Assembly: GCA_044235425.1 (NCBI GenBank)
Contig: JBIIHW010000002.1
Span: forward strand, 62,001 to 126,000
Source of the DNA: JBJSXJ01 sp044235425
GTDB lineage: Bacteria > Planctomycetota > Planctomycetia > Pirellulales > Pirellulaceae
Length of the DNA: 64,000 bases
Reading direction: 5' to 3'
The notes under the pieces: generated by a model
Databases searched by the model: none
What the model was told of the DNA's origin: nothing
What the model saw: only the letters and a program-made list of their open reading frames with translations
In this document: piece by piece, positions 27,263 to 36,159 of the stretch
Layout of the letters: each line of letters starts with the position of its first letter
Position numbering within the stretch: position 1 is the stretch's first letter
Program-made: the position numbers and the translations under genes

Positions 27263-27658
27263 ATGCGAGTATTACTAGCGGATCCGAATGCCGTCGCACG
27301 AAATCAATTGACCGAGCTGCTCCAAGACCGCGGGCATGAAGTTCTGCTGGTCGAGGAGGCGAATGAATGTCTGGAATTCCTGCAAAGTATGCAGCCTGAT
27401 TTGCTGCTTCTCGAGTCCCGGTTACCAGACTACGGCAGTGCCCAAGTGTTGAATCAACTGCGTCATGAGCGCTCGTTCATCACGCTCCCTGTAATACTCG
27501 TGTCCGATGATATTTCCCTCTTCGATCCACGCGCCTATCCCAATCTTGTCGGCTGGATTCGTAAGCCCTTTCGACTCTCCGACCTGCTCGTGATGATGGA
27601 TTATTCCAAGACTCAATGGCCCGGCCACAAGAAACAGTCTGTGGCTCCACAACGCTAG
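27263..27658 (+). CDS. Atypical receiver protein with Glu at the phosphorylation site
   Basis: 131 aa, a stand-alone receiver domain. Strand 1 is MRVLLADPNA with a single acidic residue (Asp7); strand 3 is PDLLLLESRLP, where the phosphoacceptor Asp is replaced by Glu51; strand 5 has Lys101 in IRKPF; Ser81 is at the switch position. Glu in place of Asp often mimics the phosphorylated state, so the protein may be permanently 'on' (inference). No output domain. It begins a signalling block that continues with a kinase/regulator pair. Confidence 0.85.
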   Translation: MRVLLADPNAVARNQLTELLQDRGHEVLLVEEANECLEFLQSMQPDLLLLESRLPDYGSAQVLNQLRHERSFITLPVILVSDDISLFDPRAYPNLVGWIRKPFRLSDLLVMMDYSKTQWPGHKKQSVAPQR

Positions 27659-28334
27659 CTGTGATTTAAAAATGTTGAGTATGTGATCGGTTGCCCTCAT
27701 GGTTATTCGATTCAGGCTTAGATGAATAAGTTGGTGTGGAGTATGGAATAATCGGCCCCACCCATGTGGTCTCGATAGGCGTCTGATTAATGCGTATTGA
27801 TTTTTCATGTTAACAACAGAAAAAGTCTTTCATTCAAGAGGGAATCGAGCCCGGATGGTGATCTTTCACACATGCTGATGCGGAATTTTGTGTCCCCGCG
27901 AATGGGGTGTTTGATGGCAAGGTTCATGTTGGGGGCGGTGATCGTTTATGTCGGTTTTAACGGTCGATGCGGCAGCTATCGAGGTGGTTTTGCGGCAGTA
28001 AAGTCAGCTCGTCTTGCGCAGCTTGCCTTACTGGCACGGGAAGTGCATCGCTGAAGGCCGTGCGTCTGGCGTAGGTTTACCAGTCAATAGTGGTGATTGG
28101 GTTCAGTGCTAACTGCTAAAGGTTTTAGAGGAATGTTTATAGTAAATGCGGGGTGTTAAAGAATGGTTTTTGCTTGATGTAATATTGGCGAAATACACCA
28201 TCAAATAGCCTTGGATTAGCTGTAGGATTGGTTGTGTAAAATATATAAAGAAGTAAAAATTTTCTGAGTATTTGTTAATGTTTTGTTGCTCGTGATATGT
28301 GTAAAAAATCAGGGCATTCACCATGTAAGAAAGA
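27659..28334. other. Gap of 676 bp with an AT-rich tract
   Basis: No convincing gene. From about 28100 to 28330 the base composition is far more AT-rich than its surroundings (for example GTGTAAAATATATAAAG near 28235). It lies directly before the NarL-type kinase gene and probably holds its promoter. A possible 85-residue frame at 27797-28054 lacks a ribosome binding site and any family likeness. Confidence 0.6.
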
Positions 28335-29213
28335 ATGGATGAGGCGGTTATGAATTACAGGCAATCAAGTATGGAATCCGTTGATATTACCTCGATGGAA
28401 CGGGGCGGGGTGAAGGTGGATGTACTGGCAGCCCATGATCGCCAGCAAGATACCGAACTTGCACGATTGCAGACGGAGTTGGTTCAGCTTGTCGATACCA
28501 CTCGTAATGAGATTGGACGAGAGTTGCACGATAGCGTTCAGCAGCAACTCACCGGCTTGCATTTACTGGCACATGAGCTCGCCGAATCGATTAAGTCTGC
28601 TCCTGGTCAGGGCACTACCCAGGACACCGCGGCTCAGGATGACATTGCCACCAAAGCCACTCGCATTGCCCGCGGCATTGGGCTGGCACTCAATGAAATC
28701 CATGAATTAGCGCGAGGCTTAGTGCCGTCCCTGATCACTCCCGATTCTCTGCCAGCGGCTTTGGCCGAGCTGGCCCAAAGCATTAGTCAACGGGCACACA
28801 TCAAAGGGGGACGCAGGTTCAATACGAGTCCCAAGCTGGAACGTATCACCTGTCGCTTTCAAGCACTGGCAACTCAGGATGTCGCCGATAGTCGCACCGC
28901 GACTCATCTCTATCGCATCGCGCAAGAAGCTGTGACGAACGCCATTAAACATGGTAAGTGCAGTCGGATTGAGATTCTGTTTGAGCAGCGCGGCGGTCAA
29001 TTTCGCCTGGAAGTGCGCGACGATGGGCTGGGCATTGATCGACGCTATGTGTCGGGCAACGGACAGTCGGCGACGGATCGCAACAAGCTGGGAATGAAAA
29101 GTATGGCTTACCGTGCCGGCGCGATCGGCGGCACTTTACTTGTCGACAGACCGGCCGGCGGCGGTACCCGAGTCTGTTGTTTGGTTCCTCAAACCGCCGA
29201 AACAGGGGAGTGA
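28335..29213 (+). CDS. Cytosolic NarL-type sensor histidine kinase
   Basis: 292 aa. The HisKA_3 dimerisation motif is RNEIGRELHDSVQQQLTG with phosphorylated His65. The ATPase domain has LYRIAQEAVTNAIKHGK (N box) and RDDGLGID (G1 box). There is no membrane segment and no recognisable sensor domain in the 40-50 N-terminal residues, so the signal is cytosolic or comes through a partner. The regulator gene begins 6 bp later; together they form a two-component system. Start could also be the ATG at 28350. Confidence 0.93.
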   Translation: MDEAVMNYRQSSMESVDITSMERGGVKVDVLAAHDRQQDTELARLQTELVQLVDTTRNEIGRELHDSVQQQLTGLHLLAHELAESIKSAPGQGTTQDTAAQDDIATKATRIARGIGLALNEIHELARGLVPSLITPDSLPAALAELAQSISQRAHIKGGRRFNTSPKLERITCRFQALATQDVADSRTATHLYRIAQEAVTNAIKHGKCSRIEILFEQRGGQFRLEVRDDGLGIDRRYVSGNGQSATDRNKLGMKSMAYRAGAIGGTLLVDRPAGGGTRVCCLVPQTAETGE

Positions 29214-29219
29214 TTTAGG

Positions 29220-29894
29220 ATGAATTCGTTGGGAAAACTTTCCGCTTTTAAGAAGGCCCAGATTCTTATCGTGGATGATCATCCGATCGTCCGCGAGGGT
29301 CTGACTCGCTGCTTGGAGGCCGATCATGATTTAGCGGTATGTGGAGCGGCCAGCACCGTCGAAGAAGCGATCCAATGCCTTAAACGTAGCGCCTGTGATT
29401 TGGCACTCGTCGATATCCAACTCGGTGAAACCTCAGGACTTGACCTCATCAAAGATATCGCCAATTCCTACCCCACCGTGAAGTCACTCGTCCTCTCCAG
29501 CTACGACGACTCGGTGTACGCGGAACGGGCGCTACGTGCTGGCGCAGCGGGATATATCAACAAACGTCACGGGCCCGATGTTGTGAACAAGGCAATCCGC
29601 ACCGTCCTGCAAGGCCAACGCTACCTCAGTCCGGAAATGACGCAGCGCGTGGTCGATATGGCTTATCATGGAAAGCGGCATACCGAAGACCCGATGCAGC
29701 GGCTAAGTGATCGAGAGCTGGAAGTCCTGGAACTGATCGGTCAAGGACATACCTCCAGCGCAATCGCAAACCGGTTGTTCCTGAGTATCCATACGATTGA
29801 TTCCCATCGCGAGAACATCCGCCGCAAATTGGGACTCAAAAACGGCAACGAACTCATGAAACGCGCTTTTCAGTGGGTGCTCACTCGCAGCTAG
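29220..29894 (+). CDS. NarL/FixJ-family response regulator
   Basis: 224 aa. The receiver domain has IVDDHPIVREGL (Asp19, Asp20), phosphoacceptor Asp65 in LALVDIQLG, and a conserved Lys in YINKRHG. The LuxR-type helix-turn-helix occupies about 160-215 (LSDRELEVLELIGQGHTSSA and NRLFLSIHTIDSHRENIRRK). It should act as a transcription factor under control of the kinase directly upstream. The regulon is unknown. Confidence 0.95.
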   Translation: MNSLGKLSAFKKAQILIVDDHPIVREGLTRCLEADHDLAVCGAASTVEEAIQCLKRSACDLALVDIQLGETSGLDLIKDIANSYPTVKSLVLSSYDDSVYAERALRAGAAGYINKRHGPDVVNKAIRTVLQGQRYLSPEMTQRVVDMAYHGKRHTEDPMQRLSDRELEVLELIGQGHTSSAIANRLFLSIHTIDSHRENIRRKLGLKNGNELMKRAFQWVLTRS

Positions 29895-29906
29895 CGATGC
29901 GGAGCT

Positions 29907-29948
29907 GCACAAACTCAGGCCACGGCTGGTACGGGCTTGAGTTTGTGC
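29907..29948. terminator. Hairpin between convergent genes (likely bidirectional terminator)
   Basis: GCACAAACTCA (29907-29917) pairs exactly with TGAGTTTGTGC (29938-29948), an 11-bp stem with a 20-nt loop. On the plus strand it is followed by TCTTTA. It lies between the stop of the response regulator (29894) and the stop of the minus-strand kinase (29955). Confidence 0.7.
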
Positions 29949-29954
29949 TCTTTA

Positions 29955-30842
29955 TCACCGGGCACTGGGTGCGACAGGCAACTTGATCGTGAAGGCGGTG
30001 CCGCGCCCAACGGTACTTTCGACACGAATCCGCCCTTGATGAGCTTCAATGATGGTACGGCAACTCGAAAGCCCCAGGCCTGTGCCACCCTTGCCACTCT
30101 CATCGGGACCATGTTTCGTGGTGTAATAGGCATCAAAAATGCGCGGCAGTTGTTCAGCGGAAATGCCGCTGCCCGTGTCACGTACCACCAGATCGACCAT
30201 CTTACTTGCGGCATCATATTCCAGCTTCAGTGTCAAAGTGCCGCCAGCGTTCATGGCCTGTCGAGCATTGATGATCAAATTCAGAATGACTTGCTGGATT
30301 TGGTTCCCGTTCGCCCAGACCTCTGGTACCGACTGAAATTGCTTCTCTAAGGTAATCCGATGCTTCATCAACTCGCGCTCCAGCAGCACCAGAGAATCTT
30401 CGAGTAGTCGAGTGAGGTCGGTCGCTTCCAGGCCGGTGGAGCGATTGCGAGCCATCCCCAGTACGGACTGAGTTACCTTCGCGGCACGCTGACCGGCCGC
30501 GAGGATTTTTTCCAAAGCTTTATCTCGAGTGGGTTGATCTTTATGACGCAAGCCAAGCTGGGCATAGTTGATGATGGTCATCAACAAGTTGTTGAATTCA
30601 TGCGTGGTGGTACTGAGTAGTTCCCCCAGTGCGGCCATCCGTTGAGCCTGAGCTAATTGAGCGCGCAGGAGTTCGACCGTCGACTCGCTTTCGGACTCAA
30701 CGGCTGCTCGACCCACACCACGTCGCGAACCACCGCGCCCCGCACGACTCGAAACACTCGGGGTGCCCGTGGTGCGCAGACCCGTAACCGCTGGTCGCGG
30801 CTCGCCTTCCATCGGTCCCAGCCCCGTCATCATGTCCGTCAT
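29955..30842 (-). CDS. NtrB-like histidine kinase
   Basis: 295 aa. HisKA motif STTTHEFNNLLMTIINYAQL with His81; ATPase domain with QQVILNLIINARQAMNAGG (N box), RDTGSGIS (G1), and GKGGTGLGLSSC (G2). The first 50 residues are Arg/Gly/Ser-rich and show no sensor fold; no membrane segment. A short coiled coil (ELLRAQLAQAQRMAALGELL) links to the kinase core. The cognate regulator is not adjacent; the neighbouring regulator belongs to the other kinase, so this one is an orphan in this window. Confidence 0.93.
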   Translation of the reverse strand: MTDMMTGLGPMEGEPRPAVTGLRTTGTPSVSSRAGRGGSRRGVGRAAVESESESTVELLRAQLAQAQRMAALGELLSTTTHEFNNLLMTIINYAQLGLRHKDQPTRDKALEKILAAGQRAAKVTQSVLGMARNRSTGLEATDLTRLLEDSLVLLERELMKHRITLEKQFQSVPEVWANGNQIQQVILNLIINARQAMNAGGTLTLKLEYDAASKMVDLVVRDTGSGISAEQLPRIFDAYYTTKHGPDESGKGGTGLGLSSCRTIIEAHQGRIRVESTVGRGTAFTIKLPVAPSAR

Positions 30843-30995
30843 GGATCCATGGTTCCTTTCTGCTACGACTCCTCTTCTATCCCATCGACGAAATGACCTG
30901 GGACACTAAAGCCCCACTCGCTACAATCCCGCCGCTCGTCCAGAAATCGCTGCGACCAGCGGCTGGCTGGCGAGGGACAAAGAGGAGTGCCGTGG

Positions 30996-31259
30996 ATGCA
31001 TACGGTTGAAATACTGGAAGTTGCGCTACACTTCTGCGAACGATTGGGATATCGAGTGCGGCAGGAATACTTGGGTGATGTGCCCGGCGGAGGCTGTCTG
31101 CTCCGTGGCCAAAAATGGCTGTTCCTCGACCTCTCCCTGAACGCCAACGAGCAATTGGGAGTCGTCCTGGAAACTTTGCGTAAAGACCCCAGTTTGTCGC
31201 AGTTCACTCCACCACGCTGCCTGCGCAGTTTACTCAGTCAGCGATCTGCAGCCGCGTGA
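30996..31259 (+). CDS. Small conserved-looking protein, unknown function
   Basis: 87 aa. GAGGAG stands about 9 bp before the ATG at 30996. It has a helix-rich start (MHTVEILEVALHFCERLGYRVRQEYL) and then GGGCLLRGQKWLFLDLSLNANEQL, which reads like a compact alpha/beta fold. No signal peptide, no metal motif. The codon use and clear ribosome site argue for a real gene. It ends 8 bp before the stop of the convergent lipoprotein gene. Confidence 0.75.
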   Translation: MHTVEILEVALHFCERLGYRVRQEYLGDVPGGGCLLRGQKWLFLDLSLNANEQLGVVLETLRKDPSLSQFTPPRCLRSLLSQRSAAA

Positions 31260-31267
31260 GCCGTTCG

Positions 31268-31942
31268 TCATTTCGGGCCATATAAGACACTCTTCTTCGG
31301 CTGTTCGATGTTGGATAGTCGTGCTTTCAGTTCGTGCAGGATTTGCTGCTCCAGCGAACTGTCGCGACCTAAACAGATCCAGCCCAGCGAATCGGTGCGA
31401 CCATTCGAAGTCAGCTCCGGACGACTCACCGAACTGTCGTAGCGATCACCCGCCGCCGAATTGCTGATGGTGACCGTCGATTGCTCCGGCTGAGCGACAT
31501 CTTCCAGTTCCTTGATGACTTGCACTTCCACCCAGGAACCACTTTGAGTGGGAATAACGCGCGCGATGGCATAGCGGCGGATCGATTGGAGCGAGCTGAG
31601 CTTGCGTTCAAAACCCGGTGTTGAGTCTCGGTACCAGGGTTCCAGTACTGTCGCTCCCGGCGTCGGCAGCGTGTCGATGCGGCCTTCCGTGAGCACTCCC
31701 CCCGTCTCCTGCACACGCTGCTCCCGTTCAATCCGAAAATAATCATCCAACTCATCAACCAGCTGATTCCAGACAAACTCCCGGTCTGTGATCGGAATCA
31801 ACAGTGGATTAGGAAGCCCGTCCTTGGTTGTCCCCGAGATGCGTGCCGGACCGAATAGCGGCGCGAAATGCAGCCCACATCCCGTTAATGCCAGGAGCAG
31901 TCCACAAATGCCGGCCAGTCGTGTCGTCCGCTGGATCACCAT
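31268..31942 (-). CDS. Lipoprotein, unknown function
   Basis: 224 aa from the ATG at 31942. Signal with lipobox ALTGC gives Cys22 as the lipid site. The mature part includes DREFVWNQLVDELDDYFRIEREQRV, then RRYAIARVIPTQSGSWVEVQVIKELEDV, and ends with ILHELKARLSNIEQ. This pattern (short lipoprotein with one alpha/beta domain) is common in planctomycetes but I cannot name a family. Probably located in the periplasm, attached to a membrane. Confidence 0.82.
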   Translation of the reverse strand: MVIQRTTRLAGICGLLLALTGCGLHFAPLFGPARISGTTKDGLPNPLLIPITDREFVWNQLVDELDDYFRIEREQRVQETGGVLTEGRIDTLPTPGATVLEPWYRDSTPGFERKLSSLQSIRRYAIARVIPTQSGSWVEVQVIKELEDVAQPEQSTVTISNSAAGDRYDSSVSRPELTSNGRTDSLGWICLGRDSSLEQQILHELKARLSNIEQPKKSVLYGPK

Positions 31943-31970
31943 ACTCACTCAATCTTCATCCCTCTGTTCG

Positions 31971-32087
31971 GGCGGCCTCGCGCCGCCGTTCCGCGCGGAG
32001 TGTCCCGAAAGTTTCCCTCGCAGGCAAGACCAATAAAAGCCCCGTGTCTCCCGTGGGCAACCTCCGTCCGTGTCCCCCGTGGGCAAC
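31971..32087. repeat. Hairpin and two GTGTCCC..GCAAC copies
   Basis: GGCGGC-CTCGC-GCCGCC (31971-31987) is a perfect hairpin near the start of the minus-strand lipoprotein gene. Two copies of the dispersed element follow: GTGTCTCCCGTGGGCAAC (32044-32061) and GTGTCCCCCGTGGGCAAC (32070-32087), 8 bp apart, matching the pair at 2573-2609. Confidence 0.65.
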
Positions 32088-32181
32088 CGTATTCTCTGGT
32101 TCTTTCCGTGCGAGCGAGACCTTATACTTGCCCGGCTAGCTTCGCATCCCTCCCTCCCTCCGTTCCGCATGGCGCACTCCT

Positions 32182-33357
32182 ATGTTGCCCGACGATCTTT
32201 GTCCCCAATCGCCCAAACCGCTCAGCCTACCCACTCAGCCTCATTCCCCGGCGATTTATCCCACGAGTGTCTGGGAGTGTCGCGACCCGGAGCAGGCGGC
32301 ACGCCTGTTGGCGGGTGATTTACCCGGTTATGTCTATCAGCGAGACGGGCATCCCAATGCCGACCAATTTGCGGCCAAGTGTGCCGAATTGCATGGAGCC
32401 GAACGAGCGATCATCACCGCCTCGGGTATGTCGGCATTATCGGTGGCGGTCTTATCGCAGTTGCAGCAGGGTGATCACTTGGTGGTCAGCAATCGGCTTT
32501 ATGGTCGCAGCCTGCTTTTGTTTGGCGGTGAATGTCCACGGCTAGGAATTCCCTGTAGTGTGGTCGATACCGGGGATTTGTCAGCCGTGCGACGAGCGAT
32601 GACCGAACGCACTCGGCTGATCGTTGTTGAGACGCTGGCCAACCCACTGCTACAGGTAGCGGACATTGCCGGACTGGCGGAGATCGCTCGGCAGTCGGGA
32701 GCTCAATTGCTGGTTGACAACACCTTTGCCTCACCCGCACTTTGTCGACCGCTGGAACTGGGCGCCGACTGGGTGATGGAGAGTGTCAGCAAGATGATGA
32801 ATGGTCACAGCGACATCATGCTCGGGATGTTAGCGGGGTCGGCGGCAAGATGGCAGCGAGTGCCATTGGTGACAGCTGCCTGGGGCCTGGCCAGCAGTCC
32901 GTTTGATTGCTGGCTGGCATTACGCGGACTGGCAACCTTGGCGGTGCGTATGGAACGCGCCTGTGCGAATGCACTGCAAGTGGCTCATTATTTATCCAGT
33001 CAAGTGGAAGTGGCGCGAGTGGATTATCCGGGACTGATTAACCATCCGCATCATGAGCTAGCTCAGCGGCAATTGACGCGAGGTTTCGGTTCGATTGTCG
33101 CCTTTCATTTGCCTGGGGGGACAGCGGCCGCCGAGCGATTCATTCGAGGTGCTCGACGCATCCCGTTCTGTCCTAGTTTGGGCGAGGTTGCCACGACACT
33201 GAGTCATCCTGAATCAACGAGTCATCGCGGGCTGACTGCTGCGGAGCGTGCGGAGCTGGGGATTAGTGGTGGCACGATTCGTCTGTCCGTGGGAATTGAA
33301 TCACTGGACTACATTGTGGATTCGCTAGCCGAGGGCCTGGCTGCCACTACCACCTGA
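32182..33357 (+). CDS. Cys/Met-metabolism PLP enzyme (cystathionine synthase/lyase family)
   Basis: 391 aa. Fold-type I PLP enzyme of the trans-sulfuration family: SGMSA (81-85) binds the phosphate, Asp179 in LLVDNTFASP contacts the ring nitrogen, and Lys204 in ESVSKMMNGHSD forms the Schiff base. YVYQR (50-54) is the neighbouring-subunit Tyr..Arg segment. Possible reactions are cystathionine gamma-synthase, gamma-lyase or methionine gamma-lyase; the sequence alone does not decide. It is the first gene of a same-strand run that includes a DapA-family enzyme. Confidence 0.9.
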   Translation: MLPDDLCPQSPKPLSLPTQPHSPAIYPTSVWECRDPEQAARLLAGDLPGYVYQRDGHPNADQFAAKCAELHGAERAIITASGMSALSVAVLSQLQQGDHLVVSNRLYGRSLLLFGGECPRLGIPCSVVDTGDLSAVRRAMTERTRLIVVETLANPLLQVADIAGLAEIARQSGAQLLVDNTFASPALCRPLELGADWVMESVSKMMNGHSDIMLGMLAGSAARWQRVPLVTAAWGLASSPFDCWLALRGLATLAVRMERACANALQVAHYLSSQVEVARVDYPGLINHPHHELAQRQLTRGFGSIVAFHLPGGTAAAERFIRGARRIPFCPSLGEVATTLSHPESTSHRGLTAAERAELGISGGTIRLSVGIESLDYIVDSLAEGLAATTT

Positions 33358-33423
33358 AACCTTTCGTTAAACGCAGATAAATTTAATTCCGATCGTGGTG
33401 GCCAAGAGTGAGAGGAGAAGAGG

Positions 33424-34332
33424 ATGAGTTACCGAGATTTTCGTGATCGATTGAGAACGGTGCAGTTGGTGCCGATCACGGCGTATGCGGCGGATGGTTC
33501 GCTGGCCTTGGAGCAAATGCGGCAATTGATTCAGCGTCTCTTTTCCGCTGGTGTGCGCTGCTTCATTCCGTGTGCAGGCAGTGCGGAATTTGATTGCTTA
33601 TCATGGCGGGAAATCCTGTCGGTGATCGAATTGGTGCGTTCGGTCGTCGGTGATCGAGCGGCGGTGATGGCGCCTCTCGGACGGCAGCTGCATGAGACGT
33701 TGCAGTTTGGTCGCGACGCGCTGCAGGCGGGTGCCGACTGTGCCTTAATCATGCCACTCACGTTCCCCTACGTCTCCCAGGCGGGGGCCAAGGATTACTA
33801 TCGCGCGGTGCTGGACGAACTGGACGCCCCGCTGCTGATCTATAAGAAATCAGAAACGCCCAGCGATGAATTGTTATTGGAGTTGGCGGAGCATCCACGA
33901 CTGGTGGGAGTGAAGTATGCGGTGAATGACATGACTGCCTTTCAGCGAGTTGTCCGGGCGGACCAAGGGCGTATTGATTGGTACTGCGGATCAGCGGAGC
34001 GATTCGCTCCCTACTTCATGCTGGCGGGGGCGCCCGGGTACACGAGTGGTGCGGGCAACTTGGTGCCGCGTCTCACCCTTGCCATGCATGCCGCCCTGGC
34101 CGCCGGACGGTGGGAAGAGGGGATGCGATTGCAGAAGCTGATTGTGCCGATCGAAGAATATCGGGCTCGAGCGGGCAATTCTTATAACATTACCTTTCTC
34201 AAGTATGCCATTCGCCATACCGGCTTAGACTTTGGGGGGCCGCGACCACCCAATCGGCAGCTAACGGCGGCAGAGCGAGCTGAGGTCGATACGTTGATGC
34301 CGGGAATTCTGGCGGCCGAGGCGGCAGCATGA
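33424..34332 (+). CDS. Dihydrodipicolinate synthase-family aldolase
   Basis: 302 aa TIM-barrel class I aldolase. AGGAGAAGAGG precedes the ATG. Lys164 in LVGVKYAV is the Schiff-base lysine and Tyr140 in LLIYKKSE is the catalytic tyrosine; the GTTGE loop reads CAGSAEF. The C-terminal NSYNITFLKYAIRHTGLDFGGPRPPNR is more like catabolic sugar-acid or hydroxyproline branch members than biosynthetic DapA. Its stop overlaps the CoA transferase start (ATGA at 34329), so the two probably act in one pathway. Confidence 0.88.
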   Translation: MSYRDFRDRLRTVQLVPITAYAADGSLALEQMRQLIQRLFSAGVRCFIPCAGSAEFDCLSWREILSVIELVRSVVGDRAAVMAPLGRQLHETLQFGRDALQAGADCALIMPLTFPYVSQAGAKDYYRAVLDELDAPLLIYKKSETPSDELLLELAEHPRLVGVKYAVNDMTAFQRVVRADQGRIDWYCGSAERFAPYFMLAGAPGYTSGAGNLVPRLTLAMHAALAAGRWEEGMRLQKLIVPIEEYRARAGNSYNITFLKYAIRHTGLDFGGPRPPNRQLTAAERAEVDTLMPGILAAEAAA

Positions 34333-35348
34333 GTCAGCTCTTTGCCGGAGACGACAAACAAATGGGCTGCGGACCGCTGCTGACGAGTCCCGATCCGGAG
34401 TTGGCCCGGGCGGCGTTTCGTCAAAAGCCAAAGTTATTGACTGACAAAGTCATGTCGGTCCGTGAGGCGATCGAGCGGTTCGTGAAGTCGGGTGATTATC
34501 TGGCGTCGGGTGGTTTTGGTGGTAATCGAATTGCCACCGCTCTGTTGCATGAAATTGTGCGACAGAATCCCCAGCGACTAGGTTTTGCTGGTCACACCGC
34601 GACGCATGATTTTCAAATTCTGTGTGCCGGAAATGATTTGGGCCGTGGTCAACTGCTCGCTCGGTGTGACGTGGCATACATCGTGGGGCTAGAAGTACGA
34701 GGTCTTTCCCCACATGCTCGGCGCGTGGTGGAGAGTGGCCAAGTGGAATTGTGTGAGTGGACCAATTACGCGTTGGCGGTGCGACTGCAGGCCGCCGCCA
34801 TGGGAGTGCCTTTTCTGCCTCTGCGCAGCATGGCGGGTACCGACACCGCTCAGTATAGTGCCGCTCGACAAATCACTTGTCCCTTCACGGGGTTGCCTTT
34901 AATCGCCGTGCCGGCTTTGTGGCCAGATGTCGCGGTTATTCATGTGCACGAAGCGGATCCATTTGGTAATTGCCGAATTCGCGGCACCTCGGTTGCCGAT
35001 TGGCAGCTCGCTCGCGCAGCCAAGAAACTGATTATCAGTTGCGAGCGTTTAATCACGAATGAGGAAATACGTCGCGATCCAACGGCCACAGTCATCCCGT
35101 TTTATTGTGTCGATGCGGTGTGTGAAGTTCCGCTAGGTAGCTATCCGGGAAACATGCCGTATGAGTACTATTCGGACGAAGAGCATTTACGCGAGTGGCT
35201 GGAGGTGGAGGCGGACGTCGATCAGTATCGTCGTTTTCTCGATCAGCACTTGTTTGGCGCAACAAACTTTGAGGATTATTTGGAGCGTTCGGGAGGCCGT
35301 CGTCGGCTCGCTGCACTGCGACGACTGGAATTGAATCCCGCCGACTAA
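34329..35348 (+). CDS. CoA-transferase subunit A (glutaconate CoA-transferase type)
   Basis: 339 aa. Family I CoA-transferase alpha chain: DKVMSVREAIERFVKSGDYLASGGFGGNR (near residues 39-67, residues split here only as a range), VHVHEADPFGNCRIRG and KKLIISCERLITNEEI are family landmarks. The family needs a beta subunit that carries the catalytic Glu, and no such gene is found next door, which is unusual. Coupled to the DapA-family gene by a 4-bp overlap. It may transfer CoA to a dicarboxylic or keto acid released by the aldolase (inference). Confidence 0.85.
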   Translation: MSQLFAGDDKQMGCGPLLTSPDPELARAAFRQKPKLLTDKVMSVREAIERFVKSGDYLASGGFGGNRIATALLHEIVRQNPQRLGFAGHTATHDFQILCAGNDLGRGQLLARCDVAYIVGLEVRGLSPHARRVVESGQVELCEWTNYALAVRLQAAAMGVPFLPLRSMAGTDTAQYSAARQITCPFTGLPLIAVPALWPDVAVIHVHEADPFGNCRIRGTSVADWQLARAAKKLIISCERLITNEEIRRDPTATVIPFYCVDAVCEVPLGSYPGNMPYEYYSDEEHLREWLEVEADVDQYRRFLDQHLFGATNFEDYLERSGGRRRLAALRRLELNPAD

Positions 35349-35397
35349 GTCGACTTTTAATTTTTCAGTATCAATTCCTATCGGGGACATCAAAGAC

Positions 35398-36156
35398 ATG
35401 GAACTGGCAGAAATGAAATGGAGTGAGGTGGATCGCTTGTCGCGTGATACACCCGTGGTCATTCCCGTGGCAGCGTTGGAACAGCATGGGCGGCATATGC
35501 CGGTCTTTACCGACAGCATGCTTCTGGGCGAAGTGATGCGTCGGACCAAATTGGAATTGGCGAGTGAAGTATTATTCGCGCCGCTGATGTGGCTGGGAAA
35601 CTCCGAACATCACCTTGACTTTCCCGGCACCATGACCGCGTCGCCGCGCGTCTATCTCGACCTGCTGCGCGATATGGCCGAGAACTTTCTGTTTCATGGA
35701 TTTCGGCGAGTGGTGCTGATCAATGGCCATGGAGGCAACATTATCCCGGCACAGCAGGCCTATTTTGAATTGCGGCAAAAATATCGCGCGCGTCAGGATC
35801 TACTGCTGCTTACAACGACTTATTGGACGTTAGGTGGCCAGCCTCAGCAGACCGACCCGTCGATCAAACAGACGCAAATGGGACATGCCTGCGAGTGGGA
35901 GACGTCCATGATGTTGCGGATCGCTCCACACTTGGTCGGTGATCTCCAGCAAACTCAACCAATCGAATTCGGTCGTGCATTTTCGCCGGCACATCGAGCT
36001 TGGATCACGAAGGATCGCACGGAGCCAGGACACATTGGTGATCCGCGCTACGCATCGGCTGAGAAGGGCGAGGTATTGTTTCAAGTCTTTACCGCTGACG
36101 TTGTGGCATTGATGCGCCGAGTGATCAGCTGGGACGGCCAGAACTGGGATGCTTAA
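35398..36156 (+). CDS. Creatininase-family amidohydrolase
   Basis: 252 aa. Metal-binding motif ALEQHGRHMPVFTDS supplies Glu28, His30 and Asp39; LINGHGGN contains His111; GHACEWETSMML supplies the late glutamates. The family includes creatininase, mycofactocin maturase and enzymes that open cyclic amides. Context (aldolase, CoA-transferase, MFS carrier) favours a catabolic ring-opening or deamidating role over cofactor maturation, but that is inference. The MFS gene begins 3 bp after its stop. Confidence 0.88.
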   Translation: MELAEMKWSEVDRLSRDTPVVIPVAALEQHGRHMPVFTDSMLLGEVMRRTKLELASEVLFAPLMWLGNSEHHLDFPGTMTASPRVYLDLLRDMAENFLFHGFRRVVLINGHGGNIIPAQQAYFELRQKYRARQDLLLLTTTYWTLGGQPQQTDPSIKQTQMGHACEWETSMMLRIAPHLVGDLQQTQPIEFGRAFSPAHRAWITKDRTEPGHIGDPRYASAEKGEVLFQVFTADVVALMRRVISWDGQNWDA

Positions 36157-36159
36157 TTC

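Noticed and set aside
27797..28054. Possible 85-residue gene in the gap before the kinase
   Set aside because: No ribosome binding site, unusual composition, no recognisable domain.
28109..28324. Minus-strand frame of 71 residues in the AT-rich tract
   Set aside because: Rich in Phe/Tyr/Asn/Ile only because of AT-rich DNA; no start signal.
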